DNA of 64,000 nucleotides from Bacillota bacterium. Lineage in GTDB: Bacteria > Bacillota > Bacilli > Paenibacillales > Paenibacillaceae. Below, in pieces: positions 27,441-35,694 of the stretch (positions within the stretch are counted from its first letter, which is position 1; each line of letters starts with the position of its first letter). The notes beneath the pieces are model-generated. The model searched no databases and had not been told where the DNA came from. It worked only from the letters and a program-made list of their open reading frames with translations. Location of the stretch: the NCBI GenBank assembly GCA_023391635.1, contig JAEWAQ010000080.1:1-64000 (forward strand), read 5' to 3'. A program made the position numbers and the translations under genes.

Positions 27441-27547
27441 TCACGGAGCGGCATACGGTTGTGTGACTGCGGAGCGGCATACGGTTGTGTGATCGCGGAA
27501 GGGCATACGGTCATGTGGTTGCTGAGGGGCATACGGTCGTCTCTTCG
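27441..27547. repeat. Four-copy 26-bp tandem repeat
   Basis: The core GCATACGG recurs at 27451, 27477, 27503 and 27529, exactly 26 bp apart, inside units beginning CGGAGCG or a variant. Because 26 is not a multiple of three, the tract is not a repeated coding sequence. It lies in the 377-bp gap between divergent pepV and the rhomboid gene, where nothing else was recognised. Confidence 0.85.
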
Positions 27548-27673
27548 CGGGAAGCCCGACAGTCTTGCTGCGTGCGGTAGAAGGAACGATCGGAACTGTG
27601 ATATGCTGTTAGGTAATCATAAATGTCGGAATGCGGCACATGTGCAAAATGCCTGACCAGAGGATGGTTGACA

Positions 27674-28288
27674 ATGATATTTTTGCGGTATGAAAGCTTT
27701 CGCGGTTATCTGCGGTTATATCCGGTTACTTCGCTCATTCTGGCGATTAACATTGTACTGTTCCTGATCGACAGATTCCTGTTCGATTATGCGATTACGA
27801 ATTGGGGGATGTTTTTTCAGCATCCCTTGATTGACCTATACGGTACCACGGAGCCTTGGCGATACGTTACGTCCATCGCGCTGCACGGCGGGTGGGATCA
27901 TCTGCTGTTCAACAGCTTCTCCATCTTCGTATTCGCACCGCCGCTGGAAAGATTGCTGGGGCATTTTCGGTACTTGATTTTTTATTTATTGGCAGGAATA
28001 GCGGGCAATGTGCTCAGTGCCTTCGTGCACGCAGGTTCGATTCATGGGGCGGTCGGCGCATCCGGGGCGATTTACGGCATATTCGGCGCTTATTTGTATA
28101 TGGCGCTGTTTCACAAACGCATCCTGGACGAATCATCGCGTAAGACGGTGTATATGATCCTGGCGTTCGGGTTGATCTACTCCGTAATCACGCCGCGCAT
28201 CGACATTTGGGGACACGTTGGCGGCGGCATCGCCGGGTTCGCGATGTTGGGCCTGTACACGGAGTGGATACGCAGTCGCCGTCGGTAG
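27674..28288 (+). CDS. Rhomboid family intramembrane serine protease
   Basis: This 204-aa membrane protein has six hydrophobic segments. The catalytic Ser is in GASGAIYG and the His in DIWGHVGGGIAG; HGGWDHLLFNSFS is the family's second-helix motif. It would cleave substrates within the membrane; none is known here. The ATG at 27674 is preferred (GAGGAT upstream); a reading from 27623 adds a Cys-rich stretch with no membrane character. It stands alone between repeat tracts. Confidence 0.88.
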   Translation: MIFLRYESFRGYLRLYPVTSLILAINIVLFLIDRFLFDYAITNWGMFFQHPLIDLYGTTEPWRYVTSIALHGGWDHLLFNSFSIFVFAPPLERLLGHFRYLIFYLLAGIAGNVLSAFVHAGSIHGAVGASGAIYGIFGAYLYMALFHKRILDESSRKTVYMILAFGLIYSVITPRIDIWGHVGGGIAGFAMLGLYTEWIRSRRR

Positions 28289-28345
28289 GGCTTTGTGGAC
28301 TTTAGGTAACTTTGTCAACCACGGCTTCGGTGATTCACAGGAATG

Positions 28346-28518
28346 ATGAATTCTGAGTTCTTTATTCCAACCAAACACCGTCACCTCGCCGGATTAATGA
28401 ACTTTAGATTCACTATTCCAACCGAACACCGCCACTTCACCGGATTTATGAACTTTAAGTTCACTACTCCAACCGAACACCGCCACCTCGCCGGATTAAT
28501 GAACTTTAGATTCATAAA
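28346..28518. repeat. 51-bp tandem array A
   Basis: Units begin ATGAA(C/T)T at 28346, 28397, 28448 and, truncated, 28499. The middle of each unit reads CCAACCGAACACCG or a variant. The third copy contains the palindrome TGAACTTTAAGTTCA, which is partly eroded in the others. Confidence 0.9.
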
Positions 28519-28546
28519 TTCCTCCGGGGCGACGGGAGCGTTGAGA

Positions 28547-28740
28547 TTACCCGGTCTCGTTGGGCATCTCGCGTCCAAGAGCGTCTCTACACGGGAGTTA
28601 CCCGGTCTCGTTGGGCATCTCGCGTCCAAGAGCGCCTCTGCGCGGGAGTTACCCGGTTTCGTTGGGCATCTCACGGCAAAAGGCGCCTTTACGCGGGAGT
28701 TACCCGGTTTCGTTGGGCATCTCGCGGCAAGAGGCGCCTG
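28547..28740. repeat. 51-bp tandem array B
   Basis: TTACCCGGT(C/T)TCGTTGGGCA starts units at 28547, 28598, 28649 and 28700, again exactly 51 bp apart but unrelated in sequence to array A. Each unit carries a small dyad: AGAG/CTCT around a 3-nt loop in copies 1 and 2, AAAGGCGCCTTT in copy 3 and AGGCGCCT in copy 4. Confidence 0.9.
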
Positions 28741-28756
28741 AGCTTCAGCAAAGATG

Positions 28757-29671
28757 TTACCTATTCAAGCCATCCAGCGCCATCCGCACGGCGCCGTGGG
28801 CGGCGTCGTGCTTGGCGGCGATGCACGTCATGACCGGATACCGCCGGCCTAGTTCCGCCTCGAACGCGCCTCGCACGTAGGCGTTCTTCTGCAGGACGCT
28901 GCCGGCCATCGCGAGCGCACCTTCCTGCATCGCCAGCCGCTCCGCCACCGGAACGACTAATTCAAGCAATGCGGAAGCGCTGCGCGACGCGATGTCGAGC
29001 GCGACGCGATCTCCCGCGGCGCAAGCGTCCGCCAAGATCGGGGCGATCGCCGCAATGTCCTTCTTGTTCGTGCTGCGATCGTATACGAATCCGACAATCT
29101 CCCGAACCGTCGTCACCCCCAGCCGTTCATACACCATTTCCGCAATAACGGTTCGCCCGACACGCCCGTCATGTGCCCGTACGGTGGCGGCGAGCAGGTC
29201 CCGGCCGATGCTGTAGCCGCTGCCTTCGTCGTCGATCAAGTGGCCGAACCCGCCGGTTCGATGATCGTGCCCGGATGCATCGCGGCCGTAGCAGATCGAT
29301 CCGGTGCCCGCGATCAGAATGATGCCGTCCGGCCGATCGTGCGCGCCGTATAGCGCCGTCTCGTGATCGCCGATCACGCGCAATCCGCCCGCGTAACCGC
29401 AAGAACGGACTAAAGCTTCCAGACGATTGACAACCGCCGGATTACTGACGCCCGCCGTGCCGATGCACAGCTGTGCGCATCGCTCAAGGCCGCCGCATGC
29501 CTCAGCGATTTTCCCGATGATGTCCTGCACGTTCCGCGCGATGCTCGCTTCGTCCTGGCCGTTATAATTCAGCGGTCCGGCTGCAAAGCGAAGCACTTCC
29601 CCGCCCTGCTCATCCGCGACAACGACCGCCGTCTTCGTCCCGCCGCCATCCAAACCTGCCACAAACCTCAT
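28757..29671 (-). CDS. BadF/BadG-family amino sugar kinase (MurK/NagK-like)
   Basis: This 304-aa kinase of the BadF/BadG/BcrA/BcrD ATPase fold has the phosphate-1 loop GLDGGGTKTAVVV, phosphate-2 region ILIAGTGSICYG and GGFGHLIDDEGSGYSIG. Members include GlcNAc kinases and the clostridial MurK, which phosphorylates both MurNAc and GlcNAc. Here it overlaps the namZ stop by 4 nt. NamZ releases MurNAc, so MurNAc or GlcNAc 6-phosphorylation is the likely role. This is inferred from family and context. Confidence 0.8.
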   Translation of the reverse strand: MRFVAGLDGGGTKTAVVVADEQGGEVLRFAAGPLNYNGQDEASIARNVQDIIGKIAEACGGLERCAQLCIGTAGVSNPAVVNRLEALVRSCGYAGGLRVIGDHETALYGAHDRPDGIILIAGTGSICYGRDASGHDHRTGGFGHLIDDEGSGYSIGRDLLAATVRAHDGRVGRTVIAEMVYERLGVTTVREIVGFVYDRSTNKKDIAAIAPILADACAAGDRVALDIASRSASALLELVVPVAERLAMQEGALAMAGSVLQKNAYVRGAFEAELGRRYPVMTCIAAKHDAAHGAVRMALDGLNR

Positions 29672-30825
29672 CTCGCGCTCACATCCGGATAAAGATGATA
29701 CTGCCGCTTCCGCTCCGCGAACGCTGCGCTTTCCTCACGGAACTGCGCGAGCAGCGCCGGCACATCGACGGATTCGCCGCGGTACACGTTGTCACCGCCT
29801 AGCAAATCAATGAACGGCCTGGACCCTTCTTTGATCGGCGGCAGGAATGCGAATGAATGGAACATCGCCTTCACGGCGAAGAGCAGCATCACGCCCGTCT
29901 CCACCGGCTGAAACACGTGGGCATCCGTGACGTGAAGCTGCACGCCCCCGCACAATTCCCCTTGATGCTTCGAAGCCGTCGGTTTGAAATAGACCGGCCG
30001 AAACCGCACGCCCGGCAGCTGCTTCGCGTTCATCTCGTCCGCCAGCGCCTGCGCGTCGACGAATGGCGCCCCGATCGTCTCGAACGGCAGCGCCGTCCCT
30101 CTTCCTTCCGACAGGTTCGTGCCTTCGAACAGGCACGTGCCGGGATAGAGCAACGCGGTCTCGAATCGCGGAATCCCAAGCGATGGCGGCACCCACAAGC
30201 GGTCGGTGTCGGGGAACAGCATGCCGCGTTCCCAGCCTTCGCAGCGCACGACATGCAAGTCGGCCTGCCAGCCCATCTCGTCGTTCGCCATGACAGCCAC
30301 TTCGCCGGCGGTCAGCCCATAGCGCACACAAAGCGGATAGCCGCCGACGAAAGATTCGTAGCCCGGCTTCAGCAAGTTCCCCTCTACGGTCACGCCGTCC
30401 AGCGGATTGATCCGGTCCAGCACGACAAACGGCTTACCGACCTTCGCGCAGTCTTCCAACGCATAGAGCATCGTATAAATAAACGTGTAATACCGAACGC
30501 CCACGTCCTGGATGTCGTAGACGACCAGGTCCACCTCATCCAGCATGTCCGGCGTCAGCCGCTTCGAATCTTTGCGATACAGACTGTACACCGGCACACC
30601 CGTGGCCGGGTCCGTATACGTGTCGACCAGCGCGCCGGCGGCCTGGTCGCCACGCACGCCGTGTTCCGGCGAGAACAGCGCGGCGAGTCCATACCGTTCA
30701 TGCAGAATCTGGATCGTGGACGTCAAATCGTGCGTCAGTCCCGTTGGTGAAGTAATAAGCCCGATCCGCTTGTTCATGAACAGCGAATCATAGGCCGCGA
30801 TATTGTCGATGCCATTGCGTATCAT
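29668..30825 (-). CDS. namZ: Exo-beta-N-acetylmuramidase NamZ (DUF1343)
   Basis: This 385-aa protein is a DUF1343/YbbC family member, the family in which Bacillus subtilis NamZ was shown to remove MurNAc from non-reducing ends of peptidoglycan fragments. Conserved stretches include GLITSPTG, FSPEHGVRG, VYDIQDVGVRYYT, VLDRINPLDG and the GGVQLHV segment. No signal peptide is evident, unlike the secreted Bacillus protein, so it may act on imported fragments in the cytoplasm. The ATG follows AGGAGG and lies 22 nt after anmK. Confidence 0.87.
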   Translation of the reverse strand: MIRNGIDNIAAYDSLFMNKRIGLITSPTGLTHDLTSTIQILHERYGLAALFSPEHGVRGDQAAGALVDTYTDPATGVPVYSLYRKDSKRLTPDMLDEVDLVVYDIQDVGVRYYTFIYTMLYALEDCAKVGKPFVVLDRINPLDGVTVEGNLLKPGYESFVGGYPLCVRYGLTAGEVAVMANDEMGWQADLHVVRCEGWERGMLFPDTDRLWVPPSLGIPRFETALLYPGTCLFEGTNLSEGRGTALPFETIGAPFVDAQALADEMNAKQLPGVRFRPVYFKPTASKHQGELCGGVQLHVTDAHVFQPVETGVMLLFAVKAMFHSFAFLPPIKEGSRPFIDLLGGDNVYRGESVDVPALLAQFREESAAFAERKRQYHLYPDVSAR

Positions 30826-30847
30826 AGCCGGACATCCTCCTGTTCTC

Positions 30848-32047
<1,200 letters not shown>

Positions 32048-32073
32048 CGCCCATCACCGAGCCTTTGCTTATG

Positions 32074-32103
32074 ATAAAAAAAACACCGACCGCAAAGTCG
32101 ATG
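32074..32103 (-). terminator. Terminator after murR-like gene
   Basis: On the minus strand CATCGAC pairs with GTCGGTG around a TTTGCG loop and is followed by eight T residues. It lies between the regulator gene and anmK, only about 27 bp before the anmK start, so anmK expression may depend on read-through or a promoter overlapping this element. Confidence 0.85.
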
Positions 32104-32156
32104 TCCGTGCAATCGCCGCTGCGTTTATATCCGATTGTCCGAGCAATCTCCGCCTC

Positions 32157-33023
32157 TTATTTCCGATGCTTGACCGCCAGAATATTGTGCGTCTTCGTCA
32201 AATACTTCTTCACATGCTGATACTCCGCGCTGGCAACGCCGGCGAACAGGATGTCGATGACGGTCAGCATGGCGATCCGCGAACCCATGGCTCCGCTGCG
32301 GATCGAGATTTCCGGCGTCGAGATGCTTAAGATGATGTCCGTTCGGTCCGCCAGCGCGCTCTTGTTGTACTTCGTGACGGCCATCGTCGTCGCCCCGTTC
32401 TTCTTGGCGATCTCAAGCGCGTCCAGTATCTCGATCGTATCGCCGGAATTGGAGATGAAGATCGCGACATCGCCCTTGCCGAGCAGCGTGGCGGCCGTCA
32501 GCTGGCTATGCCCGTCCGTGTAGGCGTGGCACAGCTTGTTGATGCGCGAGAACTTCTGCTCCGCGTCTTGGCACACAAGGCCCGACGCCCCGATGCCGAA
32601 GAAGACGAGCCGGTTGCTGGAGCGAAGCACCCGGACCGCGCGGTCTACCTCCTGTCGGTCGATGACGCTGAGCGTATCTTCGATCGACTTGATGTTATTT
32701 CGGGCCACGTTCGATACGATGACTTGCAGATCGTCACCGGGCTGGATATCGGTATACGGATGATCCCGCTGATCCTCGTCCATGGAGCCGAGCGATGCCG
32801 ATATGCTCACGATGAAGCTGCGGTAGCCGCTGTAGCCCATCGTCTTGCAGAAGCGCAGGACGGAAGCGTCGCTCGTCTTGCTCAGTTGGGCCAAATTCTT
32901 GATCGACAGATGCGGAATTTCTTCCAAGTTGTCGAGAATATAGTCCGCCACCATGCGTTCTACCGGCGTCAGGCTGTCTTTCATGCCGCGGATCTTGATC
33001 AGAATGTTGTCATGGATCGCCAT
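32157..33023 (-). CDS. MurR/RpiR family transcriptional regulator
   Basis: This 288-aa regulator has an N-terminal RpiR HTH (1-80, with LSIKNLAQLSKTSDASVLRFCK) and a C-terminal SIS sugar-phosphate-binding domain (about 120-260, with FFGIGASGLVCQDAEQKF and FISNSGDTIEILDALE). MurR proteins sense MurNAc-6-P; the anmK and namZ genes next door fit that ligand. A 15-bp palindrome upstream (33144-33158) could be its operator. The gene is followed by its own terminator. Confidence 0.9.
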   Translation of the reverse strand: MAIHDNILIKIRGMKDSLTPVERMVADYILDNLEEIPHLSIKNLAQLSKTSDASVLRFCKTMGYSGYRSFIVSISASLGSMDEDQRDHPYTDIQPGDDLQVIVSNVARNNIKSIEDTLSVIDRQEVDRAVRVLRSSNRLVFFGIGASGLVCQDAEQKFSRINKLCHAYTDGHSQLTAATLLGKGDVAIFISNSGDTIEILDALEIAKKNGATTMAVTKYNKSALADRTDIILSISTPEISIRSGAMGSRIAMLTVIDILFAGVASAEYQHVKKYLTKTHNILAVKHRK

Positions 33024-33143
33024 CGGACACCCTACTCTTCCCTATTGTTGTTTGATAGGTTCATCTTAAGCGCAAAACAGCCGGAATACAACAGAATTGC
33101 CATGTTTTTGACTTTTCTGGAACAAACTCACTCATTGATGATC

Positions 33144-33158
33144 TGAAATTATATTTCA
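33144..33158. promoter_or_regulatory. Candidate MurR/RpiR operator
   Basis: TGAAATTATATTTCA is a 15-bp palindrome with six-base arms, the shape known for RpiR-family sites (TGAAA and TTTCA half-sites). It sits in a very AT-rich 208-bp gap before the regulator gene, beside TATAAT hexamers on the minus strand (one at 33164-33169). Confidence 0.55.
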
Positions 33159-33231
33159 ATTTAATTATATCATAATGAAATAATATTACTAGCATAAATT
33201 TTATAGCAACAAGCGAACCGATCATCGACCT

Positions 33232-33600
33232 TCAACTCGTTATTACACCGAGCCGGTAACCGACATACGCGAGCGCGATGCCAAGTCCGTAGGTTGCGGC
33301 CAAATAACCGAGCCATACTTTCCAAGCTCCTTGTCGTGCCAAGGAAGTCAGTTCAACGTTCAACGTGGAAAACGTCGTATACGCACCCATGAAGCCGGTA
33401 CCGAGGAACAAACTGGCGCCCTCCCCTCCATTCGCGCCTGCCAGCAAGCCGAGCAGGAACGAGCCGGTCAAATTGATGCCGAGCGTTGCGCGCGGAAGAA
33501 TAGAAGGAAACCTCCGATTGACCCACAGGCCAATGCCATAACGCGCGCAAGCGCCAAAAAAACCGCCGGCGGCGACAAGCAGCAGCTGCACGATCGTCAC
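33232..33600 (-). CDS. fluC: Fluoride channel FluC/CrcB, second subunit
   Basis: This small four-helix membrane protein (122 aa) exports fluoride as half of a dual-topology channel. Motifs are GGFFGACARYGIG, GINLTGSFLLG and GAYTTFSTLNVE. The GTG start overlaps the stop of the first fluC gene (GTGA); a longer open frame upstream is only the shadow of that gene. Paired fluC genes usually encode a heterodimer of fixed, opposite topology. Confidence 0.93.
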   Translation of the reverse strand: MTIVQLLLVAAGGFFGACARYGIGLWVNRRFPSILPRATLGINLTGSFLLGLLAGANGGEGASLFLGTGFMGAYTTFSTLNVELTSLARQGAWKVWLGYLAATYGLGIALAYVGYRLGVITS

Positions 33601-34001
33601 TTCGCAACCCCTCCCGCGCCCGCTCGCCGCGCAAGCGGCCGGTAAATGGCAGACCCGCCCCATGCGCAAGCCAGCCCGCCTACGACGCTCAGCGCGACAT
33701 ATAAGCCCGCCGTCTCGATCTCGCCGTCCCGAAACAGCTCCATCGTCTCCACGCTGAACGTAGAGAACGTCGTGAACGAACCGATCAGCCCCGTGGAGAT
33801 GCCCGCGCTCAGCCATGCCGGCATTCCGGGCCGGGCCGCCGTCCATGCGGAAAGCCAACCCAGCGCGAGGCAACCTGACATATTGACTGCAAAGGTGCCG
33901 AGCGGGAAAGGCGACGACCAGCCGGCATGGACCCAAACGCCCGTCATATACCGAAGCAAGGCGCCCGCCATGCCGAACAAACCAACCGCCCATCCCTTCA
34001 T
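33597..34001 (-). CDS. fluC: Fluoride channel FluC/CrcB, first subunit
   Basis: This 134-aa product has GLFGMAGALLRYMTG, AVNMSGCLALGW and GSFTTFSTFSVETMEL, the standard FluC elements with the Phe-box and the Na+-site region. The start at 34001 is preferred; upstream in-frame starts fall within the riboswitch terminator. Expression should depend on the fluoride riboswitch at 34041-34125. Confidence 0.92.
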   Translation of the reverse strand: MKGWAVGLFGMAGALLRYMTGVWVHAGWSSPFPLGTFAVNMSGCLALGWLSAWTAARPGMPAWLSAGISTGLIGSFTTFSTFSVETMELFRDGEIETAGLYVALSVVGGLACAWGGSAIYRPLARRAGAGGVAK

Positions 34002-34040
34002 CCCGGCCACCCCCGCATTCCCCCCGTTAACAATAAATAA

Positions 34041-34125
34041 ACTCCTACCAACGGCTACAAGAAGTACGCTGGTAGGAGTCATCAGCCCGAAAGACGATTC
34101 GGGCAGGCGAAGCTCCATCGCCTAT
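34041..34125 (-). promoter_or_regulatory. Fluoride riboswitch (crcB motif) with terminator
   Basis: Reading toward fluC, the aptamer starts GGCGATGG...TTCGCC (34122-34106), continues with a GCCCGAA/TTCGGGC hairpin and ends TGATGACTCCTAC (34084-34072). The ACTCCTACC segment also forms the 5' arm of a 13-bp terminator hairpin with GGTAGGAGT (34041-34049), followed by TTTATTTATTG. Fluoride binding would stabilise the aptamer pseudoknot and prevent termination. This matches the known Bacillus crcB riboswitch closely. Confidence 0.95.
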
Positions 34126-34136
34126 GGATATTCATC

Positions 34137-34166
34137 ATTGTAGCTTACCGGATTTTCATCCGTCAA
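34137..34166 (-). promoter_or_regulatory. Sigma-A promoter of the riboswitch-fluC operon
   Basis: TTGACG (34166-34161) and TACAAT (34142-34137) are 18 bp apart on the minus strand. Transcription would start a few bases before the aptamer. Confidence 0.82.
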
Positions 34167-34169
34167 TCC

Positions 34170-34186
34170 GCCGCCATTCCGGCGGC
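34170..34186 (-). terminator. GC-rich hairpin after the GDPD gene
   Basis: GCCGCC (34170-34175) and GGCGGC (34181-34186) form a stable short hairpin 6 bp after the phosphodiesterase stop. There is no T tract, so it is a weak terminator candidate. It directly precedes the fluC -35. Confidence 0.4.
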
Positions 34187-34191
34187 GCATG

Positions 34192-34908
34192 TCATTCGCT
34201 GCCAAGCAGGCGCAGCAACCTGCCGGGACGGCGGGTCGTGATGGCGGCGATGCCCAAGCCGATCAGCCGCTTCATCTCGTCCTCGTCATTCACGGTATAC
34301 GCCGAGATCGGCAAACCCATCTCATTCGCCCGCCGGACGACGGCTTCACTGCATGTCGCGTGATTCAGGTTCAGGCCGTGGTAACGATGAGCGGCGGCAT
34401 ACTCACATATGCGCTGCGCGAACAACTCTTCCCCTTCGTCCTCCGGCAAGCGCGACGGCGCATTCCACATCGCGCGGATGTCGGGATAGCGCGCCGGCAG
34501 CCCGTCCGAACAGCCGGTCGTGAACACGTGATCCTGCGCGTCAAGCTGGCGGACCAGCTTCATCGCCGGGTCGATCGCCGCCTCCGACTTCAAATCCAGA
34601 TTCACGAGCAAGTCGGCAGAGACAAGCTCGCGCAGAGCGTCCTCCAGCCTGACGAGTTCATGAGCGGCATCGTGGCTGCTGAGCCGGGCGCGAGTCTCGG
34701 GCCGGTTCAATTGTTCATAGGTGCATTCCGCCAGGAGCGGCGAATCATCGTGCAGCAGGATGGCGGTGCCGCCCTTGCACACGTGCACGTCCACCTCCAC
34801 GATCGCCGCTCCCGAAGCGATGCCTTCCAGCAGCGACGACCAGGAATTGTCCGGCGCCGCGCCGCAGCCGGTATGCGCCGCCGCCAGCGGCCTTGCGGTC
34901 CGCGTCAT
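34192..34908 (-). CDS. Glycerophosphodiester phosphodiesterase family protein
   Basis: This 238-aa TIM-barrel GDPD enzyme has no signal peptide, so it is cytoplasmic. The active-site strand reads AAHTGCGAAPDNS in place of the usual HRG...PENT. It is followed by IVEVDVHVCKGG (metal-binding Glu and Asp) and LLHDDS with the second His. Other elements are LLVNLDLKSE and the C-terminal ISAYTVNDEDEM. It would hydrolyse a glycerophospho- or sugar-phosphodiester. It is the last gene of the Opp-type operon and overlaps thuA by 4 nt, linking it to that substrate route. Confidence 0.87.
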   Translation of the reverse strand: MTRTARPLAAAHTGCGAAPDNSWSSLLEGIASGAAIVEVDVHVCKGGTAILLHDDSPLLAECTYEQLNRPETRARLSSHDAAHELVRLEDALRELVSADLLVNLDLKSEAAIDPAMKLVRQLDAQDHVFTTGCSDGLPARYPDIRAMWNAPSRLPEDEGEELFAQRICEYAAAHRYHGLNLNHATCSEAVVRRANEMGLPISAYTVNDEDEMKRLIGLGIAAITTRRPGRLLRLLGSE

Positions 34909-35636
34909 GCCTCTTCACCTGTCGCCAGCCGTTCCAGCGGTTGATGATGGCCGTAGAACGTCGGTTCTCGCTTCACCGGAGCAGTCCACTTGACGGCATT
35001 GCCGATCACTCGCAGGACGTTCGCGTTATGATAGGTCGGATACGATTCGTGTCCGGGCCGGAAGTAGAAGATACGCCCTTGCCCCCGGCGGTACGTGCAG
35101 CCGCTGCGGAACACTTCGCCGCCGGCGAACCAGCTGACGAAGATCAACTCGTCAGGCACGGGGATGTCGAAGTGCTCGCCGTACATCTCCTCTTGTTCCA
35201 GCTCGAAATAAGGTCCGATGCCTTCCACGATCGGATGCGAAGGATCGACGACCCACAGCCGCTCCTTCTCGTCCGCCTCCCGCCACAGCAGGTCGCAGGA
35301 CGTGCCCATCAATTTGCGGAACAGCTTGGAATGATGGCCGGAATGGAGCACGACGAGTCCCATGCCCTGATGAACCCGACTGCAAATGCGGTCGACCACG
35401 TCGTCGCGGAATTCCTTGTGCAGCGCATGTCCCCAATAGACAAGCACGTCCGTATCATCCAGCACCGCCTGCGTCAGTCCATGCTCGGGCTCGTCGAACG
35501 TGGCGGTCCGGATGGCCAGCCCCTCTTGTCCGATGCCCGCGGAGATCGCGCCATGAATGCCCTGCGGGTAAATCTTCGCGACATCCGGCCGCGAACGCTC
35601 CCGCTCATATTCGTTCCATATCGTCACACGGATCAT
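34905..35636 (-). CDS. ThuA-like protein (trehalose utilisation family)
   Basis: This 243-aa protein has the ThuA fold related to class I glutamine amidotransferases. Conserved elements are IRVTIWNEY, TDVLVYWGHALH, GMGLVVLHSGHHS, EMYGEHFDIP and GRIFYFRPGHESYPTY. ThuA proteins occur beside Gfo/Idh oxidoreductases in 3-keto-sugar and trehalose pathways; the chemistry of this one is unproven. A GTG three codons upstream (35645) is an alternative start; the ATG at 35636 has GGGGTG at suitable distance. It lies 58 nt after the fused regulator-oxidoreductase gene. Confidence 0.85.
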   Translation of the reverse strand: MIRVTIWNEYERERSRPDVAKIYPQGIHGAISAGIGQEGLAIRTATFDEPEHGLTQAVLDDTDVLVYWGHALHKEFRDDVVDRICSRVHQGMGLVVLHSGHHSKLFRKLMGTSCDLLWREADEKERLWVVDPSHPIVEGIGPYFELEQEEMYGEHFDIPVPDELIFVSWFAGGEVFRSGCTYRRGQGRIFYFRPGHESYPTYHNANVLRVIGNAVKWTAPVKREPTFYGHHQPLERLATGEEA

Positions 35637-35694
35637 CTTCAGCACCCCGTTCGTTCAGCTCAATTTTCCGATTGGCCCTTCCATGATTCCCTGC

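Larger units (their letters stand above)
28343..28741 (+). other. Repeat-encoded open frame, coding status doubtful
   Basis: A frame of 132 codons spans both 51-bp arrays. It would encode three and a third copies of a 17-residue unit (for example MNFRFTIPTEHRHFTGF), then four of another (for example LPGLVGHLASKSASARE). Other frames and the opposite strand are also open, as expected of a period divisible by three. Differences between copies often change the amino acid, and the start is preceded only by AGGA. I lean against it being a gene. The 468-bp gap between the convergent rhomboid and kinase genes holds nothing else. Confidence 0.25.

Noticed and set aside
27441..27547. 26-bp repeat as a CRISPR
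   Set aside because: There are no spacers between units; it is a simple tandem repeat.
28346..28740. Arrays A and B as a CRISPR
   Set aside because: Units are directly adjacent with no unique spacers, and no cas genes are in the window.
33601..33993. Extended N-terminus of the second fluC frame
   Set aside because: The extra 131 codons read the first fluC gene in the wrong frame; the GTGA overlap gives a natural start at 33600.
34189..34944. A 251-codon + frame opposite the GDPD gene
   Set aside because: Antisense shadow; the minus strand shows the GDPD active-site motifs.
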